Source: JACJVV01 sp047602755
Lineage (GTDB): Archaea; Nanobdellota; Nanobdellia; Woesearchaeales; JACJVV01
DNA: 64,000 nt
Assembly (NCBI GenBank): GCA_047602755.1
Contig: JBLKOM010000004.1
Coordinates: 1 to 64,000 of the forward strand
Reading direction: 5' to 3'
The stretch's first letter is position 1. The number at the start of each line of letters is the position of its first letter. Under the pieces are notes generated by a model, which was given only the letters and a program-made list of their open reading frames with translations, ran no database searches and was not told where the DNA came from. This document shows positions 36,105 through 45,170 of this stretch, piece by piece. Position numbers and translations under genes: made by a program.

Positions 36105-36572
36105 TTATTCTTTCAACACAATATGTGTTTCAGTTACTTGGCCCATCGTATCAATAACTGCCCACATCTCAGATATATCTTCATTAAGATAATAAGTTGT
36201 AACAGTATCAATTGGCCCAACAGGTGTATCAATTATACTAATTGAAAGCAATTCACAAACTCTTATTCCATCTCGAATGGTTATACCTATAATTTCTGCA
36301 TCAATTGAAACTTCAGGCTGTTCATCGAAATAAACCTCACCTTCAATACACCATTCTTCTAATGACTGTGTAACTTCATAATCTATTGTTTTATCAGAAA
36401 CATCAACTTCAACTATTTCATCATCAATCTGAACATCAATATCCAAATCTTCAACCGTTACTTCTGACAAATCATCATCAGGCAATTGTTCTACTAAATC
36501 AGAACCATCATCATTTGATGCACACCCTACTAAAATAAAAGCAGTTAATAACAAAGCTAATAAATATTTCAT
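36105..36572 (-). CDS. Acidic lipoprotein
   Basis: A 155-residue exported protein. MKYLLALLLTAFILVGCASN carries a lipobox-like LVGC, so the cysteine at residue 17 would be lipid-anchored. The next ~50 residues are strongly acidic (DGSDLVEQLPDDDLSEV, DLDIDVQIDDE) and the rest contains beta-strand segments (VTTYYLNEDISEMW). Unknown family. A Shine-Dalgarno-like GAGGTG precedes the ATG. Confidence 0.6.
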   Translation of the reverse strand: MKYLLALLLTAFILVGCASNDDGSDLVEQLPDDDLSEVTVEDLDIDVQIDDEIVEVDVSDKTIDYEVTQSLEEWCIEGEVYFDEQPEVSIDAEIIGITIRDGIRVCELLSISIIDTPVGPIDTVTTYYLNEDISEMWAVIDTMGQVTETHIVLKE

Positions 36573-36717
36573 TAATTCACCTCAAAAAATCTATTAAAAT
36601 AATCGTTTATAAATATTTTTAATAAATTTTAACTTAATAGGAACAAAAAATCCTAAAAAAATTAAATAGAATACAAATCAATAACCTTTATTAATAAACC
36701 TAAATCGGCCATATATT

Positions 36718-36885
36718 ATGGGTGAAATTTACAGTAACTATCCTGTTCGTAAAATAGTAGTAGAATTCAAACAAGGAGAAATACTTGCGAATGGAAGAAA
36801 GTATAGAGATATAGATGAATTAATCACATGGATCAAAGATTGTGAAAAAGTTCATAGAAATCCTTTCTTTGGTAATGCACATTAA
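36718..36885 (+). CDS. Possible 55-residue small protein
   Basis: A compact plus-strand frame starting MGEIYSNYPVRKIVVEFKQG and ending FFGNAH at TAA 36883-36885. The residue mix is protein-like: hydrophobic strands, then a helix DIDELITWIKDCEKVH. It lies alone in the gap between two minus-strand genes, downstream of A/T-rich sequence. Family unknown. Confidence 0.45.
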   Translation: MGEIYSNYPVRKIVVEFKQGEILANGRKYRDIDELITWIKDCEKVHRNPFFGNAH

Positions 36886-36939
36886 ATAAAATTAAATATC
36901 TCTTATACTATTATTAAATCCAGTACATAATTTAAAAAC

Positions 36940-37149
36940 TTATTTTCTAAAAATTTTAAAAATGAGAAGAGTTGTTAATAATACAAAAGCAATAACAAAA
37001 TACAAGATATATTCAATAACAAAATTACTAAAATATGCACCTAAAATTATTCCAAATATTGCAGAAGCCCATTTTAATACTGCAAAATCTAACATTGAGA
37101 ATTTTTTCATATTTTTTTCAACAAGATTTGTAAATTTAGTTAAAGACAT
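36940..37149 (-). CDS. Small two-helix membrane protein
   Basis: A 69-residue protein with a polar N-terminus (MSLTKFTNLVEKNMKKF) and two hydrophobic segments (about 26-44 and 46-66). TATA-like sequence precedes it on the minus strand (TTATATATAA). No family recognised. Confidence 0.5.
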   Translation of the reverse strand: MSLTKFTNLVEKNMKKFSMLDFAVLKWASAIFGIILGAYFSNFVIEYILYFVIAFVLLTTLLIFKIFRK

Positions 37150-37238
37150 ATTATATATATAATATGATAGTATATAAAACTTTAGATATTAGATTAAAAC
37201 GATGAATAATATAATAAAAATAATGCATCAATAAAAAA

Positions 37239-37511
37239 TTACAGTTCAAACTCATCTATAAAACCACGTATTTCACTATATCTTGCAATATAATCAAATC
37301 CTTTATCTGTCAAAGAGATATATTTTTTTTTCTTTTTATCAAAATTTTCTCTAATAAAATCTTTATCAAGAAGTTCTTTGTAATAATCAGAAAAACTTTG
37401 CGAAGAAATATTTGTATATCTCAGCAAAGGTGTTGCCTTTATAGAATTATTATTATCCTGTATTATCTTAAGAATTGAATATATAATTTCAAGACGATCT
37501 CTTTTTACCAT
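37239..37511 (-). CDS. Winged-helix regulator, ArnR1-like
   Basis: A 90-residue winged-helix protein with the archaeal ArnR1-like pattern: RLEIIYSILKIIQD, SIKATPLLRYTNISSQSFSDYYKELLDKDFI, then the wing KKKKYISLTDKGFDYI. Small DNA-binding protein, probably dimeric. Its start lies inside the end of the membrane-protein gene (23-base overlap), so the two are expressed together; the membrane protein may sense a signal or control its availability (inference). Confidence 0.75.
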   Translation of the reverse strand: MVKRDRLEIIYSILKIIQDNNNSIKATPLLRYTNISSQSFSDYYKELLDKDFIRENFDKKKKKYISLTDKGFDYIARYSEIRGFIDEFEL

Positions 37512-38109
37512 CTGGTAACCTCTTCAAAACTCTAACATATATAGAGAAAAATATCACTACTGAAATAAAATATAAAGGAATTCGAAATATACCACCCAAA
37601 TTTAATCCTATGAAAAAAGTATTCACGACCCAGAATAAAAAAAGCAGACCATAAGTTATTTTATTGGTAGATATTTGATTCTTCTTAGATATCACTAATA
37701 CAACAGCAACTATGAATAAAAGCAATTGAATAAACACTAAAAACTGTTGTGATTGTGTAAAAAATATGAATATAGATAGTATTATCGAAACAACATGAAG
37801 AAAGATTTCTTTAACTTTATGATTCTTCAAAGCTGCCATTATCATAGAAAGTATTGCCATAGTGCTCGTATAAGATATAAGCAATAAAGCTATAGGTGTA
37901 AGTAAAGAAAAACTAATTCCTTCTGACCTAAGATAAATAGCAATAGCAATATAAATAATTCTAAAAGCATAAGCTAAAGCAAAATATAAAAAAATATTTC
38001 TAAAATGATAAATACCTTTATGCTTAGAAAGCTTATAAATTTCTTTTGTCATAAAATAAATTAATATACAAAGCCCAAAGATAATCAGAAAATAAACTAA
38101 TTCAGTCAT
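37489..38109 (-). CDS. Seven-helix membrane protein coupled to a winged-helix regulator
   Basis: A 206-residue protein almost entirely hydrophobic, with about seven transmembrane helices. The frame opens at 38223, but ATG 38109 has GGGAG five bases before it and yields a clean N-terminus (MTELVYFLIIFGLCILIYF). No enzymatic motif. It overlaps the downstream winged-helix gene by 23 bases. The fold may be a small-molecule or membrane-state sensor in the style of stand-alone 7TM sensory domains, which is a guess from shape and context. Confidence 0.6.
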   Translation of the reverse strand: MTELVYFLIIFGLCILIYFMTKEIYKLSKHKGIYHFRNIFLYFALAYAFRIIYIAIAIYLRSEGISFSLLTPIALLLISYTSTMAILSMIMAALKNHKVKEIFLHVVSIILSIFIFFTQSQQFLVFIQLLLFIVAVVLVISKKNQISTNKITYGLLFLFWVVNTFFIGLNLGGIFRIPLYFISVVIFFSIYVRVLKRLPDGKKRSS

Positions 38110-38282
38110 TAATAGCTCCCAATAATGCTTTTGAAATCTCATAGGAACTCTCATATTAAAGAATATACTCAATTTGTATTTATAAATAATATGGACTAAT
38201 GATGTACATTTATTGTTATTCATGTTTAAATACTAATGAGAGATAAACACATTAGCCAATTAAAAAACGGCGGAGGAATAAA

Positions 38283-38708
38283 ATGAAAAAAATAATATTT
38301 GTGATGCTTGCAATTATGGCAATAGGAATTATCGCAGTTAGTGCAAGTACGTTACAAAGTAAAAACAGAGTAATGAATGAAGAAATGAAATATGCAATTG
38401 AAGCAAATGATTATGATGCATGGTTTAATGCAAGACCTGATAATCCTAATTGCAATAATGCAGTAACTCAAGAAAATTGGGAAACCTTTGTAGCAATGCA
38501 TAATGCAAAACAAGCTGGTGATATAGAAACAGTAAAAGAACTTGCAGAAGAATTAGGACTTTCACCAAGAATGCAACATAAAAAAATAAGAAATAATTAT
38601 GAATTTAGAAATGGCATGGGTAAAGAAACATGCGAAAACCCTGGAACCTGTGAATTAAGACAACAAAAAACAATGCAAAATATCCAAAGAAGAGGAATGC
38701 ATAGATAA
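38283..38708 (+). CDS. Small exported protein
   Basis: A 141-residue protein. The signal peptide is clear (MKKIIFVMLAIMAIGIIAVSASTLQ), with a strong GGAGGA six bases before the ATG. The mature part has a predicted helical middle (NWETFVAMHNAKQAGDIETVKELAEELG) and a basic C-terminus with methionine and arginine clusters. Two cysteines in CENPGTC. No family recognised; periplasm-facing small helical protein. Confidence 0.6.
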   Translation: MKKIIFVMLAIMAIGIIAVSASTLQSKNRVMNEEMKYAIEANDYDAWFNARPDNPNCNNAVTQENWETFVAMHNAKQAGDIETVKELAEELGLSPRMQHKKIRNNYEFRNGMGKETCENPGTCELRQQKTMQNIQRRGMHR

Positions 38709-38731
38709 ACCTAATAAGTCATAAAACAAGA

Positions 38732-38767
38732 TTTTTTGAGAAATAATTTTTACTTTTTTACTTTTTT
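38732..38767 (+). terminator. T-rich terminator after the small exported protein gene
   Basis: Four T-tracts (six, five, six and six bases) within 36 bases, 24-59 bases after the stop at 38708. This is the archaeal poly-T intrinsic pattern. Confidence 0.55.
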
Positions 38768-38868
38768 ATAATAAATTATATAATAATATAAAAAGATGCA
38801 ATAATTCTAAAAATGCTATATATAAATTAGCAAAAACTTTTATAAAATAAATAATTAAATCTAAGATA

Positions 38869-39108
38869 ATGAAAAATAAAAAACCAATCATTGGATTAAT
38901 TTTTGGGATTCTTAGTTTAATAACATGGTTATTACCTATTATTGGATTACCTGTTGCAATAACTGGAATAGTATTTGGAGTAAAAGGAATAAAAAAGAAT
39001 AATAAATATGCAATGTTAACATTAATATTATCAATAATAGGATTAGTTCTTACAGTTATAAATGCTTCAATTGGTGCTTATTTAGGTGCAACAGGTCAAA
39101 TATTTTAA
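38869..39108 (+). CDS. DUF4190-like small membrane protein
   Basis: A 79-residue protein with the DUF4190-like pattern: IIGLIFGILSLITWLLPIIG, LPVAITGIVFGVKG, a basic turn, then a second segment AMLTLILSIIGLVLTVIN. Two or three hydrophobic helices. Function not known for the domain. It stands just upstream of the Hel308 gene but with a separate 103-base gap. Confidence 0.55.
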   Translation: MKNKKPIIGLIFGILSLITWLLPIIGLPVAITGIVFGVKGIKKNNKYAMLTLILSIIGLVLTVINASIGAYLGATGQIF

Positions 39109-39211
39109 TAAAATATTAAAGTGATTTATATTAAATTGTTTAACAAACTAAATTACTTATCAATAGACATTTATACTAAAAAGATTTAAACTAGCATAAT
39201 ATTCTAAACAT

Positions 39212-40816
39212 ATGAATCAGGAAAAATCAAAAGATATTGAACCTATTGAAGATAAATATACAGATCCTTCAATTAATATTGCACTTGATACTATAAAAAA
39301 GAATAAACAAGCTATTTTTTTTGTAAATACTAAACCCTCTGCAGAGAAATTAGCAGAGGAAATATCTAAAAAAATAAAAGATGTAAATCTAGAAGACCTT
39401 TCTGAATCAATACTTAAAGCATTACCAAAACCAACATATCAATGCAAAAGACTTTCAACAACAGTTCTCAAAGGAATAGCATTTCATCATTCTGGATTAA
39501 CATCAAAACAAAGAGATATTATTGAAGATAATTTCAAACAAGGTAAAATTAAAATAATATGCGCAACACCAACATTAGCAGCAGGTGTTGATATGCCAGC
39601 ATTTAGATCTGTTGTAAGAGACCTAAAAAGATACGGAGGACAATGGGGCATGATGGATATTCCTGTTTTAGAATACCAACAAATGGCAGGCAGAGCTGGA
39701 AGACCTAGTTTTGATCCATGGGGAGAAGCAATAACCATTGCAAAATCTGAATCTGATAAAGATGAAATTTATCATAAATATATTACTGCTGATTCTGAAA
39801 ATATTTATAGTAAATTAGCTGTTGAACCTGTACTAAGAACTTACTTGCTTAGTCTCATTGCTTCAGGATTTGTAAAAACAAGAAAAGAAATTATAGAATT
39901 TTTCTCAAAAACATTTTGGGCATACCAATACAAAGATATGTATAAACTTGAAATGATAATTGACAGGATGCTTGAGTTATTAACAGAGTGGGAATTCATA
40001 AGAGAGAATAATAATGATATAACAACACAAACTAATGATGATTTTATATCAGCTAATGAAATTTCTAACAATAAAGAATCAAAATATAGGCCAACATTAA
40101 TCGGAAAACGAGTTGCAGAATTATATCTTGACCCATATACAGCACATTTACTAATAACTGCAATGAATAATTCATTAAACAAAAAAACAATATTATTCTC
40201 AATACTTCATATGGTATGCAGTACACTTGAAATGCGACCTTTACTTAGAGTAAGAACAAAAGAATGGGAATTTATTGAAGACGCACTTGCAAGATATGAA
40301 GATTATTTACTTTTTGTTGAACCTGAACAATATGATTTAGATTATGATGATTTTATGAATGGAATAAAAACTGCAATGTTCATGCAAGAATGGTGTGATG
40401 AAATGGATGAAGAATATCTTCTTGAAAAATATAATATAAGACCAGGAGAAATTAGAGCAAAATTAGATATTGCAGATTGGTTAATATATTCTTCATCAGA
40501 AATAGCTAAAATATTATCATTAAATGAATTTAATAAAGGATTAAATATAGCAAGAACAAGATTAAAATTTGGAGCAAAAGAAGAATTAATACCATTATTA
40601 AGATTAAAAAATATTGGAAGAGTAAGAGCAAGAAAAATGTATAATGCTGGTCTTAAAACAGTTGGTGATTTAAGAAAAGTAGATATAACTACCCTCACAC
40701 AATTAATAGGACAGAAAACAGCAAAATCACTTAAAGAAGAACTTGGACAAGAAATAGAATCAAAAACAGGAAGAGAAAGAAAAGGACAAGTTGGTATTAA
40801 CAAATATACAAAATAA
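39212..40816 (+). CDS. hel308: Hel308-type helicase lacking the first RecA domain
   Basis: A 534-residue protein aligning with the last ~530 residues of archaeal Hel308 (usual ~700-750). Present: the RecA2 part IFFVNTKPSAEKLAEEI, KGIAFHHSGLTSKQRDIIE, ATPTLAAGVDMPAFR (motif V) and YQQMAGRAGRPSFDPWGEA (motif VI), then the winged helix, the ratchet and a helix-hairpin-helix end (RLKNIGRVRARKMYNAGLKTV). Absent: the Walker A and DEAH motifs of RecA1. The upstream gap (39109-39211) encodes no remnant. Hel308 unwinds stalled forks. It may be a C-terminal half of a split gene whose other half lies elsewhere, or an inactive derivative. Confidence 0.85.
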   Translation: MNQEKSKDIEPIEDKYTDPSINIALDTIKKNKQAIFFVNTKPSAEKLAEEISKKIKDVNLEDLSESILKALPKPTYQCKRLSTTVLKGIAFHHSGLTSKQRDIIEDNFKQGKIKIICATPTLAAGVDMPAFRSVVRDLKRYGGQWGMMDIPVLEYQQMAGRAGRPSFDPWGEAITIAKSESDKDEIYHKYITADSENIYSKLAVEPVLRTYLLSLIASGFVKTRKEIIEFFSKTFWAYQYKDMYKLEMIIDRMLELLTEWEFIRENNNDITTQTNDDFISANEISNNKESKYRPTLIGKRVAELYLDPYTAHLLITAMNNSLNKKTILFSILHMVCSTLEMRPLLRVRTKEWEFIEDALARYEDYLLFVEPEQYDLDYDDFMNGIKTAMFMQEWCDEMDEEYLLEKYNIRPGEIRAKLDIADWLIYSSSEIAKILSLNEFNKGLNIARTRLKFGAKEELIPLLRLKNIGRVRARKMYNAGLKTVGDLRKVDITTLTQLIGQKTAKSLKEELGQEIESKTGRERKGQVGINKYTK

Positions 40817-40930
40817 AATAAGTTAATTATAAATTATTTAAATAAATATTTTAAACAAAATATTAATCTAAGTATCCTTAACATAATAATTATTAGTAAA
40901 TATTATAAATAAACTTATTACCCAACAAAC

Positions 40931-42109
40931 ATGGTTAATTTTTTAGAAGTCTTTTTAAAAAAAGTAGCAAAATATCAATATAAATATTATTTAGCAATAT
41001 TCATTTTCGTATTCTTATTTACAGCATTTATGGTAATAGGAGTTTCTAAAGTAGAATTTCAAGGTGATATGTCTGAGGACAATCCAACAGACTTAGAGAT
41101 TTATCAATTCAATGAAAAAGTAAGTGAAAGATTTGGTGGCCAAGATAATATTTTAATATTAATTACATTAGATGATTCTTTTAATTTTAAAGATTTACCA
41201 AAAGACATCCGTAATTATGAAATAATAAGATACATATATAATTTAGAGAAATCATTATCAATTGAATCATCGATAAATTCTGTTTTAAGTGTTGGAACAT
41301 ATTTTAATTCTAGTGACATAACACAAGAAATAGTTGATGAAACTTTAGGAGATAATCCCTTATCAAATCAATTTTTTGGAAGAGATTATACTTCATCATA
41401 TTTAATAATAACAACTGATATAGGTGGCGGTGAAAGACGTATAAATGAAATAACTAATCTTGTATCAGATAAACTTGAAAGTTTTTCTCAACCTCCTGGA
41501 ACAAAAATAGCAATTACCGGAAACCCACCAGTTGAAGTAACAATAACAAGATTATTAATTGAAGACGCAATATATACAATATTACTTGCATGCATATTTA
41601 TTTTTATTTTCTTGTTAATAGTTGAAGGCGGTTTAATTAGATCTATTGTTATATTTATACCATTATTAATTGGACTAACTTGGACCATTGGAACAATGGG
41701 ATGGCTTGGTATAAAAATATCAATGGTAACAGCTGGACTAGGAGCAATGTTACTTGGTTTAGGAGTTGAATATGGTGTATTTATGCTTAAACGTTATGAA
41801 GAAGAAAGATACAAAGGCAAACCTATAGATGAATCTTTATCAATCTCAGTTCCAAGTGTTGGCTCTGCAATTATAGGGAGTGGTTTTACAACAACTGTAG
41901 GATTTGCAGCATTAATGTTTTCAATCCTCCCAATGCTATCTAAATTAGGCATGAGTCTTGCAATTGGAATTATGTTTACATTCATTTCAGCTGTATTTGT
42001 ATCACCTATTGCATTTATTATAACAGAAAAAATGATTAAATATTTTGATAAAAAATTATTCTTTATTTTCAAACGTCATATAGAAAGCAAGAGGAATGAT
42101 TTAATATGA
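40931..42109 (+). CDS. RND-superfamily permease, first half-size protein
   Basis: A 392-residue MMPL/RND-type protein. One helix near the N-terminus (YYLAIFIFVFLFTAFMVIG), a ~180-residue extracellular domain, then five helices with a sterol-sensing-like core (GLGVEYGVFMLKRYEEER, VGSAIIGSGFTTTVGFAALMF). Full RND permeases have two such halves in one chain; here one half is a separate gene, coupled to the second by an ATGA overlap. It probably exports lipids, lipid-linked molecules or peptides. It may pair with the next gene product. Confidence 0.8.
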   Translation: MVNFLEVFLKKVAKYQYKYYLAIFIFVFLFTAFMVIGVSKVEFQGDMSEDNPTDLEIYQFNEKVSERFGGQDNILILITLDDSFNFKDLPKDIRNYEIIRYIYNLEKSLSIESSINSVLSVGTYFNSSDITQEIVDETLGDNPLSNQFFGRDYTSSYLIITTDIGGGERRINEITNLVSDKLESFSQPPGTKIAITGNPPVEVTITRLLIEDAIYTILLACIFIFIFLLIVEGGLIRSIVIFIPLLIGLTWTIGTMGWLGIKISMVTAGLGAMLLGLGVEYGVFMLKRYEEERYKGKPIDESLSISVPSVGSAIIGSGFTTTVGFAALMFSILPMLSKLGMSLAIGIMFTFISAVFVSPIAFIITEKMIKYFDKKLFFIFKRHIESKRNDLI

Positions 42110-43272
42110 GTAAATTAACAGATTATGCAGATAAAATAGTTGAAAAATATGCTAATTTTTTAACTAAGAATCCATTTATAATATTTGGGATTACATTCTT
42201 ATTTATCATATCTGCATTATATTTTGCAGGTAATGTACAACAATCAACTTTTGAACCACAAGATTCAATTCCTGATGACATCCCAGTAATAGCTGCATTT
42301 CAAAGATTCAGTGATGATTTTGGAAGTATTACATCTGTTATGATAGTTTTAGAGATTGAACCTGAAAACATACAATCAAATGAATTAAGAGATATTAGAG
42401 ATATAGCTGTAATAGATTATTTCTCACTAATAAAACAAGAATTAAGTAGAAGTCGTAATATTGAAAGTATCGACACTCCAAATGATTATTTAGCATATAT
42501 AGGAAACCCACGTTCCTCTCAAGAATTACAAAATGCTATCAATGATAATCCTGCTTTTTGGAGGTTTTTTTCAAATGATGCTAATATGGCAAGAATCATA
42601 ATAAACCTTTATGATAATTATGACCAAGATGAATTAATAAAAGAATTAGAAGATGCAATATCATTCACACCTAAAATACCTGGAGTAACAAAAAACATTG
42701 CAGGTAATGTAATAGCACAAACCTTAGTTATGAGAGAGATTGGACCTGATATGGCAAAAACTTCAAACATTTCACTAGCCGGAATAATAATAATTTTAAT
42801 AATTATATTTGGTTCAATAAAATACGCATTCTTACCATTAACGACTATTATCATTGGTGTTTTATGGACATTTGGTTTTCTTGGATTTATCGGAACTAGT
42901 ATCAACTCTGCAACATCTGGAGTACTAAGTATGATTATTGGAATAGGTATTGATTTTGGTATTCAGATTATATCAAGATATAGACAAGAATTAAGAAAAA
43001 AGAAAACAATTGAAAATGCAATGAATATTAGCTTAAATAAAACTATTTTTCCGATGTTTATAACAACAATCGCTGCAATTATAGGATTCACATCAATGAG
43101 TCTAGGACAATTAACAGTACTAAAAGAAATAGGAGACATGATGACATATGGAGTTATCTTTTGCTATTTAGCTGCAATAACTTTTGTACCATCTATAATC
43201 CTAATTATAGAATATATATTAAATGGATATAAAAATACATTAAATATATATAGAAGTAATAGGTCAAAATGA
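42106..43272 (+). CDS. RND-superfamily permease, second half-size protein
   Basis: A 388-residue RND/MMPL protein of the same layout: helix near residues 22-43, a large outside loop (GNVQQSTFEPQDSIPDDIPVI through KNIAGNVIAQ), then five helices with GIGIDFGIQIISRYRQEL and TTIAAIIGFTSMSLG. Overlaps the previous and next genes as ATGA at both ends. Together with the 40931 gene product it would make a full 12-helix RND pump. The two differ in sequence, so they are not a recent duplication. Confidence 0.8.
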   Translation: MSKLTDYADKIVEKYANFLTKNPFIIFGITFLFIISALYFAGNVQQSTFEPQDSIPDDIPVIAAFQRFSDDFGSITSVMIVLEIEPENIQSNELRDIRDIAVIDYFSLIKQELSRSRNIESIDTPNDYLAYIGNPRSSQELQNAINDNPAFWRFFSNDANMARIIINLYDNYDQDELIKELEDAISFTPKIPGVTKNIAGNVIAQTLVMREIGPDMAKTSNISLAGIIIILIIIFGSIKYAFLPLTTIIIGVLWTFGFLGFIGTSINSATSGVLSMIIGIGIDFGIQIISRYRQELRKKKTIENAMNISLNKTIFPMFITTIAAIIGFTSMSLGQLTVLKEIGDMMTYGVIFCYLAAITFVPSIILIIEYILNGYKNTLNIYRSNRSK

Positions 43273-44534
43273 TTATGAAGCAGAAATTTAAGTATTTATT
43301 TATAGTAATAATTGTATTAATTAGTTTATTAATAAACATAGTACATGCATTTAATTCAAATGATTTTCATTTAGATATTGTTTTACTTAATCAAGACCCT
43401 GATCCAGCTGAACCTGGTAAATATGTAGAATTAAGATGGAAAGTTAGTAAATTTGGGAATGCAGAAATTAATAATTTAGAGTTTATTCTAGAACCCAATT
43501 ATCCTTTTAGTTTTGATGCAAGTGATACTCCTATAAAAAGAGTTGGATCTTGGTGGGGAACAAATTTAAACAATGAATATTATACCCTTTACTATAAATT
43601 ATATGTAGATGAAAATGCTGTTAAAGGAACATATGATCTTAATTTAGGTTACAGAATAAATGGTGGACAAATAATAAGATATAAAGATAGATTTAATATT
43701 CGTGTAGATGAATCAAATGTTCCTGTTCTAACCAGAGGAAATATAATCACATCACCTGCTAGATTATTACCTGATTCAGATGAAAATAAAATTGAAATAC
43801 AGATTAATAATGTTGGTCAAGGTGATGCACAAAATGTACATGTTAAGTTAGATATGCCTCAAGGATTCTCTTCTACATACAGTTATTCAGATGAAGCATT
43901 TTTAGGAAATATTAAATCATCAGATGATGCAAATGCTATTTTCTATATTGATATTGACAGAACAATTAAATCTGAGCATTATAATGCAAATATAAAATTA
44001 ACATATAGTGAAACAAATAGTAATAAAATACTTTCAAAAACAATCCCAATTGTCTTAGATATAAAAAATAAACCAACATTCTCAATTGAAGGAATCCAAT
44101 TTAATGAAAATAATATAAAACCTGGTGACAAAGTTAACTTATTAATAGCAATAAAAAATATTGGAAATAAAAAAGCAGAAAATGTTGCAATTAGAGCATT
44201 TAGAGATTCATCACAACCATTTGATTTTGATGAAAGATCAGATTTTATTGGGACATTAGAACCTAATGCATTAGGCCAAGGAATAATTATAATTGACGTT
44301 GATAATAACGCAGAACCAAAATCATACATATTAGATCTAGAAATAAGAAGCATTGAGAATGGTATTGTATATATCCAAGAAGAAACAATTATAATCAATG
44401 TAAATGAACCAGATAAAAGAAACATAATACCAATTATCCTAATAATATTTTTAGTTTTAATAATATTAGCAGTTACATTCTTTTTAGGGGTAAATTACGC
44501 AAATAAAAATAAAAATCAGAAAAATAAAAAATAA
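43269..44534 (+). CDS. Exported CARDB/NEW3-type protein of the COG1361 group
   Basis: A 421-residue exported protein. Signal peptide MIMKQKFKYLFIVIIVLISLLINIVHA, then repeated beta-sandwich (CARDB/NEW3-like) domains seen by the recurring pattern GKYVELRWKVSKFGNAEINN, NKIEIQINNVGQGDAQNVHVKLD, and KVNLLIAIKNIGNKKAENVAIRAF. A C-terminal helix (~388-411) anchors it, with a basic tail. These COG1361-type proteins occur with RND pumps in archaea. It is coupled to the pump genes by an ATGA, so it probably acts outside as partner or adaptor. Confidence 0.75.
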   Translation: MIMKQKFKYLFIVIIVLISLLINIVHAFNSNDFHLDIVLLNQDPDPAEPGKYVELRWKVSKFGNAEINNLEFILEPNYPFSFDASDTPIKRVGSWWGTNLNNEYYTLYYKLYVDENAVKGTYDLNLGYRINGGQIIRYKDRFNIRVDESNVPVLTRGNIITSPARLLPDSDENKIEIQINNVGQGDAQNVHVKLDMPQGFSSTYSYSDEAFLGNIKSSDDANAIFYIDIDRTIKSEHYNANIKLTYSETNSNKILSKTIPIVLDIKNKPTFSIEGIQFNENNIKPGDKVNLLIAIKNIGNKKAENVAIRAFRDSSQPFDFDERSDFIGTLEPNALGQGIIIIDVDNNAEPKSYILDLEIRSIENGIVYIQEETIIINVNEPDKRNIIPIILIIFLVLIILAVTFFLGVNYANKNKNQKNKK

Positions 44535-44636
44535 TTTTAATTTATTTATCAAATAATAATTCTAGCTCTAATATAATAAAAATTAGAAATATATATATAA
44601 TACTAATTCTAAACATATAAATGGGGTGAATTATTT

Positions 44637-44984
44637 ATGGCTAAAAAAACAAAAGGTATAGGTGGCTGGGCTTTCTTAATTGGATTGGTACTAGCAATTA
44701 TAATTGCAATAATCGGCGCAGATTCTGCACCATGGGCAATAACCACATTAGCAATTTTGGGTATTATTGTAGGATTATTCAATATAACAGGAAAAGAAAT
44801 GGTACCATTTATGATTGCAACATTAACATTTATTGTTACGTTCCAATCACTAAGCACAGTACTTGGTAAAATACCAGGAATTGGAGGATTTTTTGAAAAT
44901 TTCTTTCAATTACTAATAGTATTTGTTGCACCTGCAGCAGCATTAGTAGCAATTAGTGCATTAATGATATTAACAAAAGAATAA
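44637..44984 (+). CDS. Small membrane protein, three to four helices
   Basis: A 115-residue protein with a GGGGTGA Shine-Dalgarno seven bases before the ATG. Hydrophobic stretches at about 10-28, 31-48, 55-72 and 88-110. No known family. It follows the pump operon by 102 bases in the same direction and might belong with it. Confidence 0.6.
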   Translation: MAKKTKGIGGWAFLIGLVLAIIIAIIGADSAPWAITTLAILGIIVGLFNITGKEMVPFMIATLTFIVTFQSLSTVLGKIPGIGGFFENFFQLLIVFVAPAAALVAISALMILTKE

Positions 44985-44990
44985 ATAAAA

Positions 44991-45170
44991 TTAATATCTT
45001 ATTTTTATTTTTTTTATTTTTGGAATTAAAGGAAACATCCAGGCTGTACCAATAGGCAAAGCTGCAATTATAAATACAAATATTTTAAGAATTCTAGAAC
45101 TTATTACAATTGAATTACCATACGTCTTAAGATGATAATTCCAATAAACATAGTCTGAATAATTTATCAT
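44991..45170 (-). CDS. Small membrane protein coupled to the DUF4186 gene
   Basis: A 59-residue protein, one to two hydrophobic segments (VISSRILKIFVFIIAALPIGTAWMF) and a basic tail (KIKKIKIRY). The ATG at 45170 overlaps the DUF4186 stop (ATGA), with GGAGGG upstream; the longer frame to 45194 is rejected. Unknown function. Confidence 0.55.
   Translation of the reverse strand: MINYSDYVYWNYHLKTYGNSIVISSRILKIFVFIIAALPIGTAWMFPLIPKIKKIKIRY

Noticed and set aside
36962..37162. Plus-strand 66-residue frame opposite the small membrane gene
   Set aside because: Antisense of a well-formed two-helix membrane protein with a TATA box; the plus frame has no ribosome or promoter signal.
39109..39211. Remnant of the Hel308 N-terminal domain
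   Set aside because: No Walker A or DEAH-like reading in any plus-strand frame; the stretch is promoter-like A/T sequence.
42100..42112. A possible frameshift joining the two RND half genes
   Set aside because: Each half has its own N-terminal helix, complete extracellular domain and five-helix block, and the junction is a normal ATGA overlap, so two genes are the better reading.
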